Source of the DNA: Adenophora triphylla var. japonica
Taxonomy: Eukaryota > Streptophyta > Magnoliopsida > Asterales > Campanulaceae
Direction of reading: 5' to 3'
Length of the DNA: 64,000 nucleotides
Assembly (NCBI GenBank): GCA_022495995.1
Contig: JAFEMH010000748.1
Coordinates: forward strand, 326,501 to 390,500
The notes beneath the pieces are model-generated. The model saw nothing but the letters and a program-made list of their open reading frames with translations, was not told where the DNA came from and searched no databases. Positions 32,722-43,260 of this stretch are shown here, in pieces. A program made the translations under genes and the position numbers. The number at the start of each line of letters is the position of its first letter. The first letter of the stretch is position 1.

Positions 32722-34809
32722 AAAAAACAGGGTTGCACATATAAAAAAAAGAGGCCAAGGACCCAGCACCGCCCATTAAAAAGCTTGACGGAAAGGCAAG
32801 ATCAAAGCTCAGAGAATGAAAGTTGTCGATCGGGCGGTCGAAGCAAAGTCAGAAGCATTTCATAAGCCTGTAGATCCTTTCTCCCCAAATGAAAGAGGAA
32901 GCAATCAGAAGCAGCCGTCCAAGAATGACTTGGTCAAGGAATCATCCCGAGGCCCACGCCTCATTATCATCTCATCCTAAGCCTTTTCACTAAAGGAACC
33001 ACAAATCCCAAAGCCTGAAGCAGTCCGGCCAAGGCCGAACTACGGCGACCTGAGCTCCTCACAATGAGGGGAACGTAGGCAACCAGCAATGGTCCGGTCA
33101 TAAGCATATTCAAATTCCAGAAAATTCGGTCTCATCAATGACCTCTCTCCCATAGACACAGTCAAAACCCAGAAAACCCGGTCTCATCAATGACCTCCCT
33201 ATACACAAACCTTTCTTTCACACCAGCCAATCTTGATCCGCGGCATTGGTTGACTTTCTCCTCATGATTAATAAGAATGTTTTTTCATATCGAGATTAGT
33301 GGTTGAATAACCCGAACATTAACAAAGGGTTTTTAAGCAATCTTGTGATCATTGTAAATAAAACAAGTTTTCAGATGTCTTGACAAGTCTTCTCTTTCTA
33401 CATCTTAGGAAAAATAGTGCTAAACACTGATTTTCTGTCAGCAGGGGCTTCCATACACTTTTACAAACCCTTCTACGCTTATACTCTCTCAAAAGAGTCA
33501 AACCCAAAGCGAGTTTTTGCGCCTACATTGAATAAGGCCGTCAAAATAACACAAAAATCGGGATCTATTCCCACTTTTCGAAAAAATATGCCCCTGCATG
33601 TATACATTTCTAAAATCTTTTCTTTCACATCTTCTTAAGGTTGACTGATTGACTAAAAAAAATAGAAATAAAAAAAAAGAAAAAGGATAGGTTTTCCCTC
33701 TTCTGCTACAATTCGCATTAGGGTGGCCGCCTTGGAACTCTTCAAAGTTGGGTCTTTGCCAAGCCATTCCTTTAAACCGGGGCTTCTTTAGCCATTTTTG
33801 GGGTTCGCATCGAGTTCTTCACTAGGTCCCTAGATGGATTCGGCCTTGGTCGATTAACCCTGTGGATCACGTTCGCAGCACTCAATCGATTGGGATTTTT
33901 GCTAGGTCACTGTGACCGGGCTTCGCCAAGTCACTTCGCCTACTCGGCTCATTCAACCGGGGCTTTGCCAAATGAAAGGATCTTTCCTTGCTTTAGTAAG
34001 ACATGGGGCTTTGCGAAAGTTTTTCCTCGCACCGGGCTCCGATAAGTTACATCCATCCCTAGAAGAGAGGTTTGGTCACTTCAATATCTCGCTTCGGTTA
34101 TAAAAGCCTCGTCGCACGCCTTCAAGCGCCGTAGTTTAAGAAAAGGACCTTAATCAAGATCCGAGGTTTAAACCCGGGCCTCAGCCCAAGAAGGAATTCT
34201 GGTCCACGTTGACAACATCTCAAGAATAACACGCTTCGGTCCGCACCCAAGGGATACGACCCCCACCTCGCTTGAAACCCGTCTTAAACAATTTTCAAAC
34301 ACATTCCATATATACATCCAGACCCAGTCCCTACCATGTTTCCAAGAAAAAAAATCACCCCTAAGCTCAAGTAACGTGCCAATTGCTAATGATAACATTT
34401 TCTCCCAAAAAAGCGTCTCCGTTATTCCCTTTATAATGAGATAACGCCAGGCGACATGTTTCCGGATTGTCAAAATCCAAACTTTAGATACCCATATCTC
34501 TGATTCGAAAGAGATTGAGAAGTATTCTCAAGTTTTTCCCAACTTTAGATACCCATATCTCTTATTCGAAAGAGATTGAGAAGTACGCTCAAGTTTTTAC
34601 AAACTTTAGTTACCCCTATAGTGACGTAATGCCCTGTAGCCTATTTTACAAATTTACCCCTGTGGCTCATTTTGTTTGCCATTGGCATTTTCAATTCTAT
34701 TTTCAAATGATTCGGGTACGTCCCATTTCTTTTACAAAAAATTATCGGGTACATCCCACTTTCTTTACAAAAAATCATCGAGTCCTTCTTACTTCTTTGC
34801 AAAATGCAT
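32722..34809 (+). other. 3' noncoding region of H, first part
   Basis: No gene is seen. A beta type II hairpin lies at 33034-33083 (GAACTACGG, then CTCCTCA-caa-TGAGGGG, then ACGTAGGC). The segment 33400-33620 (gtcagcaggggcttccatac and following) matches 56940-57110 of F2 on the opposite strand, so it is conserved between element families. Confidence 0.6.
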
Positions 34810-35845
34810 TCTCTCTCGCGATCTACGTCATTCCAAGGTGGAAGAATGACATTTCGCTCTATCTCTTCTCGCGATCTACGTCATTCCAAGGTGGAAGAAT
34901 GACATTTCGATTCTCTCTCGCGATCTACGTCATTCCAAGGTGGAAGAATGACATTTCGCTCTATCTCTTTCGATCTACGTCATTCCAAGGTGGAAGAATG
35001 ACATTTCGATTCTCTCTCGCGATCTACGTCATTCCAAGGTGGAAGAATGACATTTCGCTCTATCTCTTTCGATCTACGTCATTCCAAGGTGGAAGAATGA
35101 CATTTCGATCTCTCTCGCGATCTACGTCATTCCAAGGTGGAAGAATGACATTTCGCTCTATCTCTTTCGATCTACGTCATTCCAAGGTGGAAGAATGACA
35201 TTTCGATTCTCTCTCGCGATCTACGTCATTCCAAGGTGGAAGAATGACATTTCGCTCTATCTCTTTCGATCTACGTCATTCCAAGGTGGAAGAATGACAT
35301 TTCGATTCTCTCTCGCGATCTACGTCATTCCAAGGTGGAAGAATGACATTTCGATTCTCTCTCGCGATCTACGTCATTCCAAGGTGGAAGAATGACATTT
35401 CGCTCTATCTCTTTCGATCTACGTCATTCCAAGGTGGAAGAATGACATTTCGATTCTCTCTCGCGATCTACGTCATTCCAAGGTGGAAGAATGACATTTC
35501 GCTCTATCTCTTTCGATCTACGTCATTCCAAGGTGGAAGAATGACATTTCGATCTCTCTCGCGATCTACGTCATTCCAAGGTGGAAGAATGACATTTCGC
35601 TCTATCTCTTTCGATCTACGTCATTCCAAGGTGGAAGAATGACATTTCGATTCTCTCTCGCGATCTACGTCATTCCAAGGTGGAAGAATGACATTTCGCT
35701 CTATCTCTTTCGATCTCCGTCATTCCAAGGTGGAAGAATGACATTTCGATCTCTCTCGCGATCTCCGTCATTCCAAGGTGGAAGAAGGACATTTCGCTCT
35801 CTCTTTCGATCTCCGTTATTCCAAGTTGGAAGAATAACATTTCGA
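34810..35845 (+). repeat. Satellite-like array of 49/50-bp units, about 21 copies
   Basis: Every unit contains atctacgtcattccaaggtg followed by gaagaatgacatttcg. Two spacer types, tctctctcgcg and ctctatctctttc, tend to alternate, giving a higher-order repeat of about 99 bp. Inside each unit GTCATTC and GAATGAC can pair. Open frames over the array (SRDLRHSKVEE-like repeats) are by-products. Confidence 0.92.
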
Positions 35846-36232
35846 TTCAGTCAAAGTTCGAACTACGACCTGGCTTGATTCCTCCGGGATACGTAGGTAG
35901 CCTTTTATAAAAGGTCCAGCCATCCGACCACTTTGGTCACCCTGTTCCTTCGTCACTCCTCAGTGATGAAGTAATCCCTCATAGAGACCACCTTGGTCAT
36001 TTCTAGCATGTCCCCAGTAGGATCAATTGCTTGACCTCCTAGGTCATTTTCTATTTTCCCCAGCAAGAGACCAGTTTTCTCTTCTCCCTTCCTCAGCGGA
36101 TCTTATTCCGAACTACGGCCTGGCTTGATTCCTCCGGGATACGTAGGTAGCCTTCCAAAAGGTTCAGCCACTCGACCGTCTCGGTCATCTAATCCGTCTC
36201 GGCATTCGCCAGATCGGATCCTTTTCTATCGA
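35846..36232 (+). other. 3' noncoding region of H with two CTACG hairpins (beta type I)
   Basis: Copies lie at 35856-35902 and 36107-36152: GAACTACGRCC, then TGATTCC, then GGGATACGTAGGTAGCC. Between them are tgtccccagtagga and ttccccagcaagag, which resemble the tRNA-Arg 3' end in sense orientation. Confidence 0.65.
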
Positions 36233-36273
36233 CAACCCCACTTGCCTTGCAAGTGACGTTGCCAAGGGGCTTC
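36233..36273 (+). promoter_or_regulatory. PPT and preceding 29-nt hairpin of H
   Basis: The hairpin (36233-36261) has outer stem CAAC/GTTG, inner stem CACTT/AAGTG and loop gcctTgc, whose ends can add one more G-C pair. The PPT CCAAGGGGCTTC (36262-36273) abuts the 3' LTR. Confidence 0.78.
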
Positions 36274-37872
36274 TGTAAGTACCCAAATCGCTCATGCCTT
36301 CCTGCTAATTTTCCCGACAATTTCGGTAAGTTTTCCGGTAATTCCCTGCATCTTTCCCAAACGTTCCGAAAACATTCCGGAACTGTTTTTTATTAAATAA
36401 GGGCTGAAGAGGATCCTTCCTAATTAAGAAACACGTTTTTCTTAATTAGGAAGGAGGGTTCTAGAATATGCCACCTTGCATGGTTCTAGAATGCTGAGTC
36501 ATTCAGGATAAGACCGCACGGCCTCATTTGCAAAGGACCTGCAGCCGCACGACTTCATTAGCCTTATCCAGATTACCTATAAATAGAGCCCTCCTCTACC
36601 CATTTTACACACACAAAAATCATCCACCATCACACATAATACGTAAAATACACTCCCAAGAGCTGCTGGAAGTCCAAGAAGGTGAAGAAGAAGGCCAAGA
36701 AGCCACCTCCCTCCTCCTTGAAGATCCCAAGATCAACTCCTCCTCCTAGCTCCATCCAAAGAAGAAGAGGAAGCCATTGGTAACCTCGCACACCCTAACC
36801 TTGCATCCTAATTGCTCTATGTGATTCTAATTACTCATTGCATTTCATATATTGCATATTATCTTGCTTGGGACTTGGTAGATTAAAGATCATATCTTTA
36901 TACCCCCCTTCCCCTTTACATGCATTAGACATCCTTTGTCATTAAAAATGTAGTCTTTATCCATAAAGGTGTATCCTTTGCACCTAAAACCCCCATTTTC
37001 CAATAAAAATGTCATCTTTATGCATCCTTTGCATATAAAAATACAATCTTTTTCAATAAAAATGCATCCTTTGCATAAAAATCATGTCTTTACATTCAAA
37101 ATGCATCCTTTGCAATAAAGATCACTTCTTTAAATCAAAAAGCATTCTTTGCAACCCAAAAATGTCATCTTTTCACTAAAGTGTCATTTTTATCATACAT
37201 TCCCCCATGTCCCCATTAATAACCTTGGAGCGGACCGGTGTAAAAGTTCTCATCTTTGCATCGTTCCTTCCATTAAAGGTTCACGATTTCTTTAGAAAGG
37301 GATACCTTGAACCCTATATCTCCGATTATCGCTTAAGAAAGAGTATGAAGCCTCTATACGAGCTCGACCGTCTTAAAGCGTAGGATTGATGGGCTAAAGA
37401 CCCTCCTTTTCTAAAGAACCTCATCTTTGACCAAAAGAGAGTCATTCTCTCGATCACGCAAGTCCCGAGGGTCCCGAGGTTAAAATGCGATGATCACAAG
37501 TCATAAGATGAGGACGGGATCATAATCCCAAATACATAAAATTCCAAGGAATCCCGAGCGACAACCAATAAATGGTTTGTACGTCCGGAAGACAACTTGG
37601 GACATTCCCCCCCCTTTTTTCTCAAACACATGCACACAAGAAAGCACGCAAGCAAGCACGATTAATGATATCATGGGAGACTTGCTCCGGCAAGGCACCT
37701 TGGGTGAACGCCAAACGTTCTTCCCAAGGGGTAACTTAACCTCCGAACCCATAAAACCTTTTTTTCAAAGTTTTGAGGTAATCAAAATGGCGTGGCGACT
37801 CCGTTTTTCAAATAACTCGGATGTCTTCAAACTCGCGTGAATCCAACACAAAATTTGGGCACCACATTCACA
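36274..37872 (+). repeat. 3' LTR of element H (1,599 bp)
   Basis: It has TG...CA ends, a TATA box at 36587-36596, and is nearly identical to the 5' LTR apart from its first 120 bp. The right flank gatag completes the target-site duplication. Confidence 0.95.
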
Positions 37873-37877
37873 GATAG

Positions 37878-38195
37878 GAATGACCATTTTCGGTCGGATG
37901 GCTGAAATTGTATATCCGCTCTGCTGGGGATAGGAAAGACCATTTTCGGTCTGATGGCTATCCGCTCTGCTGGGGATAGGAATGACCATTTTCGGTCGGA
38001 TGGCTGTCCGCTCTGCTGGGGATAGGAATGACCATTTTTGGTCGGATGGCTATCCGCTCTGCTGGGGATAGGAATGACCATTTTCGGTCGGATGGCTATC
38101 TGCTCTGCTGGGGATAGGAATGACCATTTTTGGTCAGATGGGTATCCGCTCTGCTGGGGATAGGAATGACCATTTTCGATCGGATGGCTAAACCT
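37878..38195. repeat. Tandem array in G (right part)
   Basis: Six or seven more units of the array interrupted by H, mostly the 46-bp form (ggctatccgctctgctgggg). Together with 26290-26782 the intact array had about 16 units. Confidence 0.9.
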
Positions 38196-38211
38196 AATGA
38201 TAGGCTACCTA

Positions 38212-38248
38212 CGTATCCTTAAGAGCAATCAAGCCAGTCGTAGTTCGG
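38212..38248 (-). other. CTACG hairpin (beta type I) in G, second copy
   Basis: On the minus strand GAACTACGACTGG, then GATTGCT, then AAGGATACGTAGG. It has the same layout as the copy at 26179-26223, with one change in the inner arm. Duplicates of this motif bracket the tandem arrays. Confidence 0.6.
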
Positions 38249-38269
38249 GTCTTTGACCCTGAAGATGAC

Positions 38270-38500
38270 TATTTTGAGGTGTCAACCTGGAGATGATGAC
38301 CTTGAAGATGGCGTTTTAGGTGCCTCAGACCTTTGGAGGTGATGATGGCGTTTTAGGTGCCTTGAACCTTGGAGATGGCGTTTTAGGTGCCTCGGACCTG
38401 GATGATGATGGCTTTTTAGGTGCCTCAGACCTGGATGATGATGGCTTTTTAGGTGCCTCAGACCTTGAGGATGGCGTTTTAGGTGCCTCGAACCTTGATT
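38270..38500. repeat. Short tandem repeat, 33-40-bp units, about 6 copies
   Basis: Units contain gatggcgttttaggtgcctc followed by gaacctt or gacctgg. A related partial unit is near 26241-26272 on the far side of H. An open plus-strand frame (38320-38622) is a by-product. Confidence 0.8.
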
Positions 38501-38580
38501 TGAAATGGCCTTTCGGTGGACTTTGTCTGCTGCCGAAGGAGAGGGTGACCGTTTTGGTCGAGGGGCTGGACCTAATGATA

Positions 38581-38627
38581 GGCTACCTACGTATCCCTAG
38601 TGGGAATCAAGCCCTTTCGTAGTTCGA
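38581..38627 (-). other. CTACG hairpin (beta type I) in G, third copy
   Basis: On the minus strand GAACTACGAAAGG, then GATTCCC, then GGGATACGTAGG. The inner stem is TCCC/GGGA here against TCCT/AGGA at 26179, a paired change. Confidence 0.65.
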
Positions 38628-38639
38628 AATCTACTCGAG

Positions 38640-39485
38640 ATTCCGTTGGCTTTTGGGATTCCGTTAACTTTGCTGGGGATTTTGTTAGCCTTTGCTGGGG
38701 AAAAATCAGACGTATTCGTCGGGGAAATCGGTCTTACGTTTTACTGCCGGGGAATGATTTTGATGAAAGATACGGGATCTCGTTATCTTTCTCGGGGAAA
38801 TTGGTCTTACGTCTGACTGCCGGGGAATGATTTTGATGAAAGATACGGGATTCCGTTATCTTTCTCGGGGAGATCGGACTTACGTTTTACTGCCGGGGAA
38901 TGATTTTGATGAAAGATACGGGATCTCGTTATCTTTCTCGGGGAGATCGGACTTACGTTTTACTGCCGGGGAATGATTTTGATGAAAGATACGGGATCCC
39001 GTTATCTTTCTCGAGGAGATCGGTCTTACGTTTGACTGCCGGGGAATGATTTTGATGAAAGATACGGGATCTCGTTATCTTTCTCGGGGAGATCAGACTT
39101 ACGTTTTACTGTCGGGGAATGATTTTGATGAAAGATACGGGATCTCGTTATCTTTCTCAGGGAGATCGGTCTTACGTTTGACTGCCGGGGAATGATTTTG
39201 ATGAAAGATACGGGATTCCGTTATCTTTCTCGGGGAGATCGGACTTACGCTTTACTGCCGGGGAATGATTTTGATGAAAGATACGGGATCTCGTTATCTT
39301 TCTCAGGGAGGTCGGTCTTACGTTTGACTGCCGGGGAATGGTTTTGATGAAAGATACGGGATCTCGTTATCTTTCTCAGGGAGATCGGTCTTACGTTTGA
39401 CTGCCGTGGAATGGTTTTGATGAAAGATACGGGATCTCGTTATCTTTCTCAGGGAGATCGGTCTTACGTTTGACTGCCGTGAAGC
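38640..39485. repeat. 73-bp tandem repeat, about 11 units
   Basis: Units read gatcggtcttacgtttgact then gccggggaatgattttgatg and aaagatacgggatctcgtta, ending tctttctcgggga. Copies differ by only a few bases. The array lies between the antisense genes and the 3' end of G, and in the antisense direction it is just upstream of the plant mobile domain gene. Confidence 0.92.
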
Positions 39486-39604
39486 TCTTTTGAAGAGGGG
39501 ATTAACTTTGGTTAACTTTTGGTTAACTCTGTTAAGTCTAGGATCAAATTGCAGAGTCCTGAAATTTTAAAGGGCAAAAGGGTCTTTTTGACCCTTACAA
39601 ACCC

Positions 39605-39616
39605 ATCCGCGTGGAT
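39605..39616. promoter_or_regulatory. Palindrome upstream of the plant mobile domain gene
   Basis: ATCCGCGTGGAT, one base from the perfect palindrome in the G LTR, lies 161 bp before the ATG at 39777. The flanks (aaaccc and agggtt) also resemble the LTR context. Confidence 0.55.
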
Positions 39617-39776
39617 AGGGTTAAATTCCCAGGCTGTTTTAAATGAGGGCCGCCCCCTCCCTTCTTCTTCCTCACTTTTCCAGATTTTCGAGAGAGAGAC
39701 GAGGGGGAGAGACCAAAACCGCCATTTTTGGCTTAAAAACCTTAAAATTCTTCCGATTTCTTCGATTTTTGAAGCA

Positions 39777-42728
39777 ATGGAACACGCGGGAGGTGCTTTT
39801 CAAGGCCAAGGACGTGGCCCGGTCGCGGAGAGACGATTGGAGCTCGTCCGAATGAGGAGGCATTACATTCTTTCGCAATCGATTGAGGAGGAGCATTATC
39901 CCGATGCTTGGCAACATTGGGCTTCTGATCCGAGTCTCCGAACGGTATACTTCGAATCTTTTCATTCCCTTTGTCGATTTTTGCTTGAAATTGAATTTTG
40001 GGTGATTTTTGATTTTTTTTTTTTTTTTGAAAATTCGAATGATTGATGTTCTTGGCTTTGAATCTTGATTTTGATGCTTTGCATGTTGTAATGAGTATAT
40101 GGGTAACTCAAAATGTGCATTTTGCTTGGAAAAAGAATTGGCATTTTCGCCATTTTTTTTTTTGAAATATGAGACTATGATGAATGATTTCCCGAATTTG
40201 GGACGGACTTCTTTTGTTGCAATGTAGGATTCTTGCAATGTTGATATGAATGTGTGCATGCTCTTTTTTTTTTTGTAAAGAAGTATGATGATTTTTTTTT
40301 TTGAAAGACGGAACGGATTTTTCCTCCCGTTGAATGAATGTATGCATGTTATTTTATGAAAATGGGACGGAATTTTTGCTTCCGTTGACTCCTTGTGTGA
40401 ATGTATGAATGTAGGATCTTTTGGGATAATGGATGATATGCATGCATTTTTTTGGAAATGGGACGGAGTTTTTACTTCCGTTGGCTCCTTGTATGATTTT
40501 TTTTTTCATGTATGAATGTTGATTGGGATTTGCTGAAAACTGTTTTTTTTTTTTTTTGAGAAAAATGGGGCTAGGTTCACTGCATGCCGTTACGCTGCCG
40601 AATTTTCTTCAAAACTTTTGTGATGAATGATGCATGTATATGTTTTCTTTTTTTTTGTGCAAATGCAAATGCAAATTATTTTTTTGACATTTTCTTTTTT
40701 TTGTTTTATTGCAGGGTGGAAACAACTACGTGACGGAGCAGTTGAATAAGATGAAGACTCGCGGATCAGTGGAGTCTGTAGTTGATCTGTGGGACCGGCT
40801 TCCGAATGCGGGCCGAGGAGCTTTGGTGAGTCCGAGACAGATTGTCGTTGAGACCGGGCTTTGGGAGTTCATTGAGTGCTTGAGGGGGTTGGTTAAGTTC
40901 CCTAAGAGCAAGGGCCTGATGTTTGCTTTGGCGCAAAGATTGGTGGGATGCGACCCACACGTTTCACTTCTTCCGGGGCGAGGCTACTGCTACGCCTTCC
41001 GACTACGCCGCGATCACGGGTCTGCCCTTTAATGGACGCAAAGCATCGAGTGGCGGGATCGGCTACAACGACGCGGACCTCGCAGTGCTCTTCGGGCTTT
41101 ACCCCTATTCCCAAAAAGGGGATGGGGATGGAGTATGCCGTGGTTTATGGGAAGATTGTGGAGACCATCGGGAGCTACGAGGTCGGGATGAGAGGATAGG
41201 CGCCGAGCGCATTGCTGTGGCCTTTTTATGGTTTGCTTTCTCGAGCACTCTTTTTGGACACGCCGAGGACGGCGGTGTTTGCTTGGCCGAGGAGTTTGGA
41301 GGATGTGGAGATGGTCTGGAGATGTCTCTTGGGGAGAGGCCGGGCCGGCAGAGCTTTACTTTGCTCTTGATAGATACAAATGAAGGCCGTGAGCTCCTTG
41401 TATCGCTTCGAGTTTGCTCGAGGTATAAGCTTTCTTTTTGCTTTCCCTTTTTTCTTGAGCACACACTTTTCTTTTGCACCGGATTGATTTGATCTTTACC
41501 TTTCGCAGTATGGGCGTTGGAGTTCTTTCACGTCACGATGTGGCGACAAATGGCGGAGTACGCCGGGGCGTATCCGGCCATGCGCTCCTCGGTCCAAGCA
41601 TGCCCGAGAGAAGATAAGCTCCAGTGGGGCGTACGACTCTCGCATATGGGGACCGCCCGCTCTTGACGGGGCCGAGACGGATGAGGGGATGATATTCTAT
41701 CCCCGGGATCGTTTCGAGGTGGCGCACCAAGGGCGCCGAGATATGGACTGTGCAAATGGAGGATTCTCGAGAGGTCCGACTTGCGACGTCTATTATCCGG
41801 GAGAGAGGGTGACGCGCCAAAGATGGCGTGAATTCGCCTTCGATGACACCGTTGGAGCCTCCCGCCGATATGATGCACCCGAGTGATAGATCCGCGACTC
41901 GGGATGATTACCGAGCCGGCCAAAGACTTCTCGGCATTTGTGGCGATTGAGCCGTATCCAAGATTTGTCTTGAGGAGGCCGAGGACGCCCTGTGTTCTGG
42001 ATAGAGAGGGGTTAGGGTCCCGCGGTACCCTCGGACGGACTTTTCATATGTCCAGATGGGGTCCGATTGAGGGTGCAGATCCCTCGCCTCGAGCGGCTTC
42101 CACGAGCTTTCCGGCCTCGTCCGGTATGAAGGTATGGCTTTCCTTCCCACCTTTTTTCTTGCTTCTTGTCTTTTCTTTTCTTTCCCGTCATCATTTTTTT
42201 GCTTCAATCAAGCTTCGACGCTTTTGCTTTTGCGCGCGCTTGAGGTGGTCGTGGAGAGGCCGACGAAGCAGTGATCGGGCTAAGAGATTTATCAGAGGAT
42301 GGTTGCTTGTGGAGCTCCTCGTGCTAGAGCGAGGCGACCACGGCCGGCGCCCGTCAGCGGAGGCTTCCCTATTCCTTCGTAGACTTCTTCCGAGACTCCT
42401 CTTTCTCCTCTCCTCGATCCTCGCGCGGTACTACCTTCGGACCACGTCATTCTCGAAGATCCTTACGGGCAGTGGACACGTCCTGGCAAGATGGTGGATC
42501 TTCTTCGCACGTCCAGAGTCTCGACGCCTTCACCTTCTGGATATGATTTCTTCGCAGATCTTGGCTTGCCCTATCGTAGCGTGCCGGCTGGTCCCGACGA
42601 GCCTTCTTCCGGGACGAGGATGACGATTCCGAGCCCGAGATCTTCGTGGCTCCCGATGAGGCGGCCCGAGCCGCAAGAGGGATCGGGGGCAGACGTCGGC
42701 CACTGGGGACTCCGATTGATTACTTGAG
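39777..42728 (+). pseudogene. Antisense plant mobile domain (PMD) gene in element G, multi-exon and broken
   Basis: Exon 1 (39777-39944, MEHAGGAFQGQGRGP) ends in SDPSLRT before a GTATAC donor. A 770-bp T-rich intron ends TTGCAG at 40714. Exon 2 (40715-41422) carries NAGRGALVSPRQIVVETGLW, then WWDATHTFHFFRGEATATPS and DYAAITGLPFNGR, a layout typical of the plant mobile domain of MAIN/MAIL1-type proteins. A one-base frameshift lies near 40940 and another near 41110. A second intron (41423-41508) leads to VWALEFFHVTMWRQMAEYAG. A third intron probably starts near 42132. PMD proteins act in genome stability and silencing in plants, and PMD genes are known inside some transposons. Here the gene lies opposite to integrase inside G, so it is element cargo and not a host gene. 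Confidence 0.7.
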
Positions 42729-43260
42729 ATTGAATCGATTTCTGAGATTTGAGATTTGTACAGATACAGCTTATTTTTTTATGCACATTTTTCTTTTTTT
42801 TTTTACTTTTGCTTTTTTTTCTTCTTTTCTCTTTTTTTTTGGAATGTAATAATTTAGGATTATTGTTACCTATTTTTTTTTTGATTGATTTTTTTTTTGC
42901 ACACTCCCTTTATTTTTGGAATGTAATAATTTAGGATTTTATTTTTATGAACGCAATGCAAGATTTAATGCAATGTTGCATGAGCCTTGGTTTTTTGGCA
43001 AGGGTGTTAGTGTTTGGTATATGGACCGGTTTGGACAAAGCTTTGGCCGGGACAAAATATTCCTTTGATGCAGCAAGCTTTGGACTATTGCAAAGATTTT
43101 TTTTTGGTAACAAACTCATCCGCGCGGATGGGACAAAGCTTCGACATCGTCCCTTAATTTTGCTTCGTATCCGGTTTTGCCTCATTTCAAATTCAAACAC
43201 CTTCTTCAACTTCAACTGCCCATTCAAACAGCCATTTTCGGGGAGAAGGAGAGAAAAACC
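42729..43260 (+). other. Spacer between the two antisense genes of G, with palindrome
   Basis: T-rich sequence (42770-42900) is followed by the perfect palindrome ATCCGCGCGGAT at 43118-43129, identical to that in the G LTR. It lies 132 bp before the ATG at 43261. No other gene is seen. This is probably the terminator region of the first gene and promoter of the second. Confidence 0.55.

Larger units (their letters stand above)
26783..37872 (+). mobile_element. Element H: non-autonomous Tat-type element, youngest layer
   Basis: LTRs at 26783-28379 and 36274-37872 are flanked by a perfect 5-bp duplication, gatag (26778-26782 and 37873-37877). The PBS follows the left LTR and the PPT precedes the right one, so it reads left to right. 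Total length is 11,090 bp. The internal region holds a leader, two small tandem arrays, a degenerate gag, conserved hairpins and a large satellite-like array. No pol is recognised. Confidence 0.95.

Noticed and set aside
34810..35845. Regular repeats looking like a CRISPR array
   Set aside because: The units are tandem with no unique spacers, and the context is a plant retrotransposon.
34515..35878. Plus-strand frames of up to 227 codons with HSKVEE repeats
   Set aside because: By-products of the satellite-like array in H.
39672..40259. Minus-strand frame of 195 codons
   Set aside because: It is the shadow of exon 1 and the T-rich intron of the PMD gene; the poly-A strand gives lysine runs.
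41883..42623. 246-codon plus-strand frame as a separate gene
   Set aside because: It overlaps the degenerate 3' exons and an intron of the PMD gene; its long F/L-rich middle is translated intron.
39777..42728. PMD gene as an ordinary host gene
   Set aside because: It lies inside the boundaries of element G defined by LTRs and a target-site duplication, between integrase and the 3' arrays.
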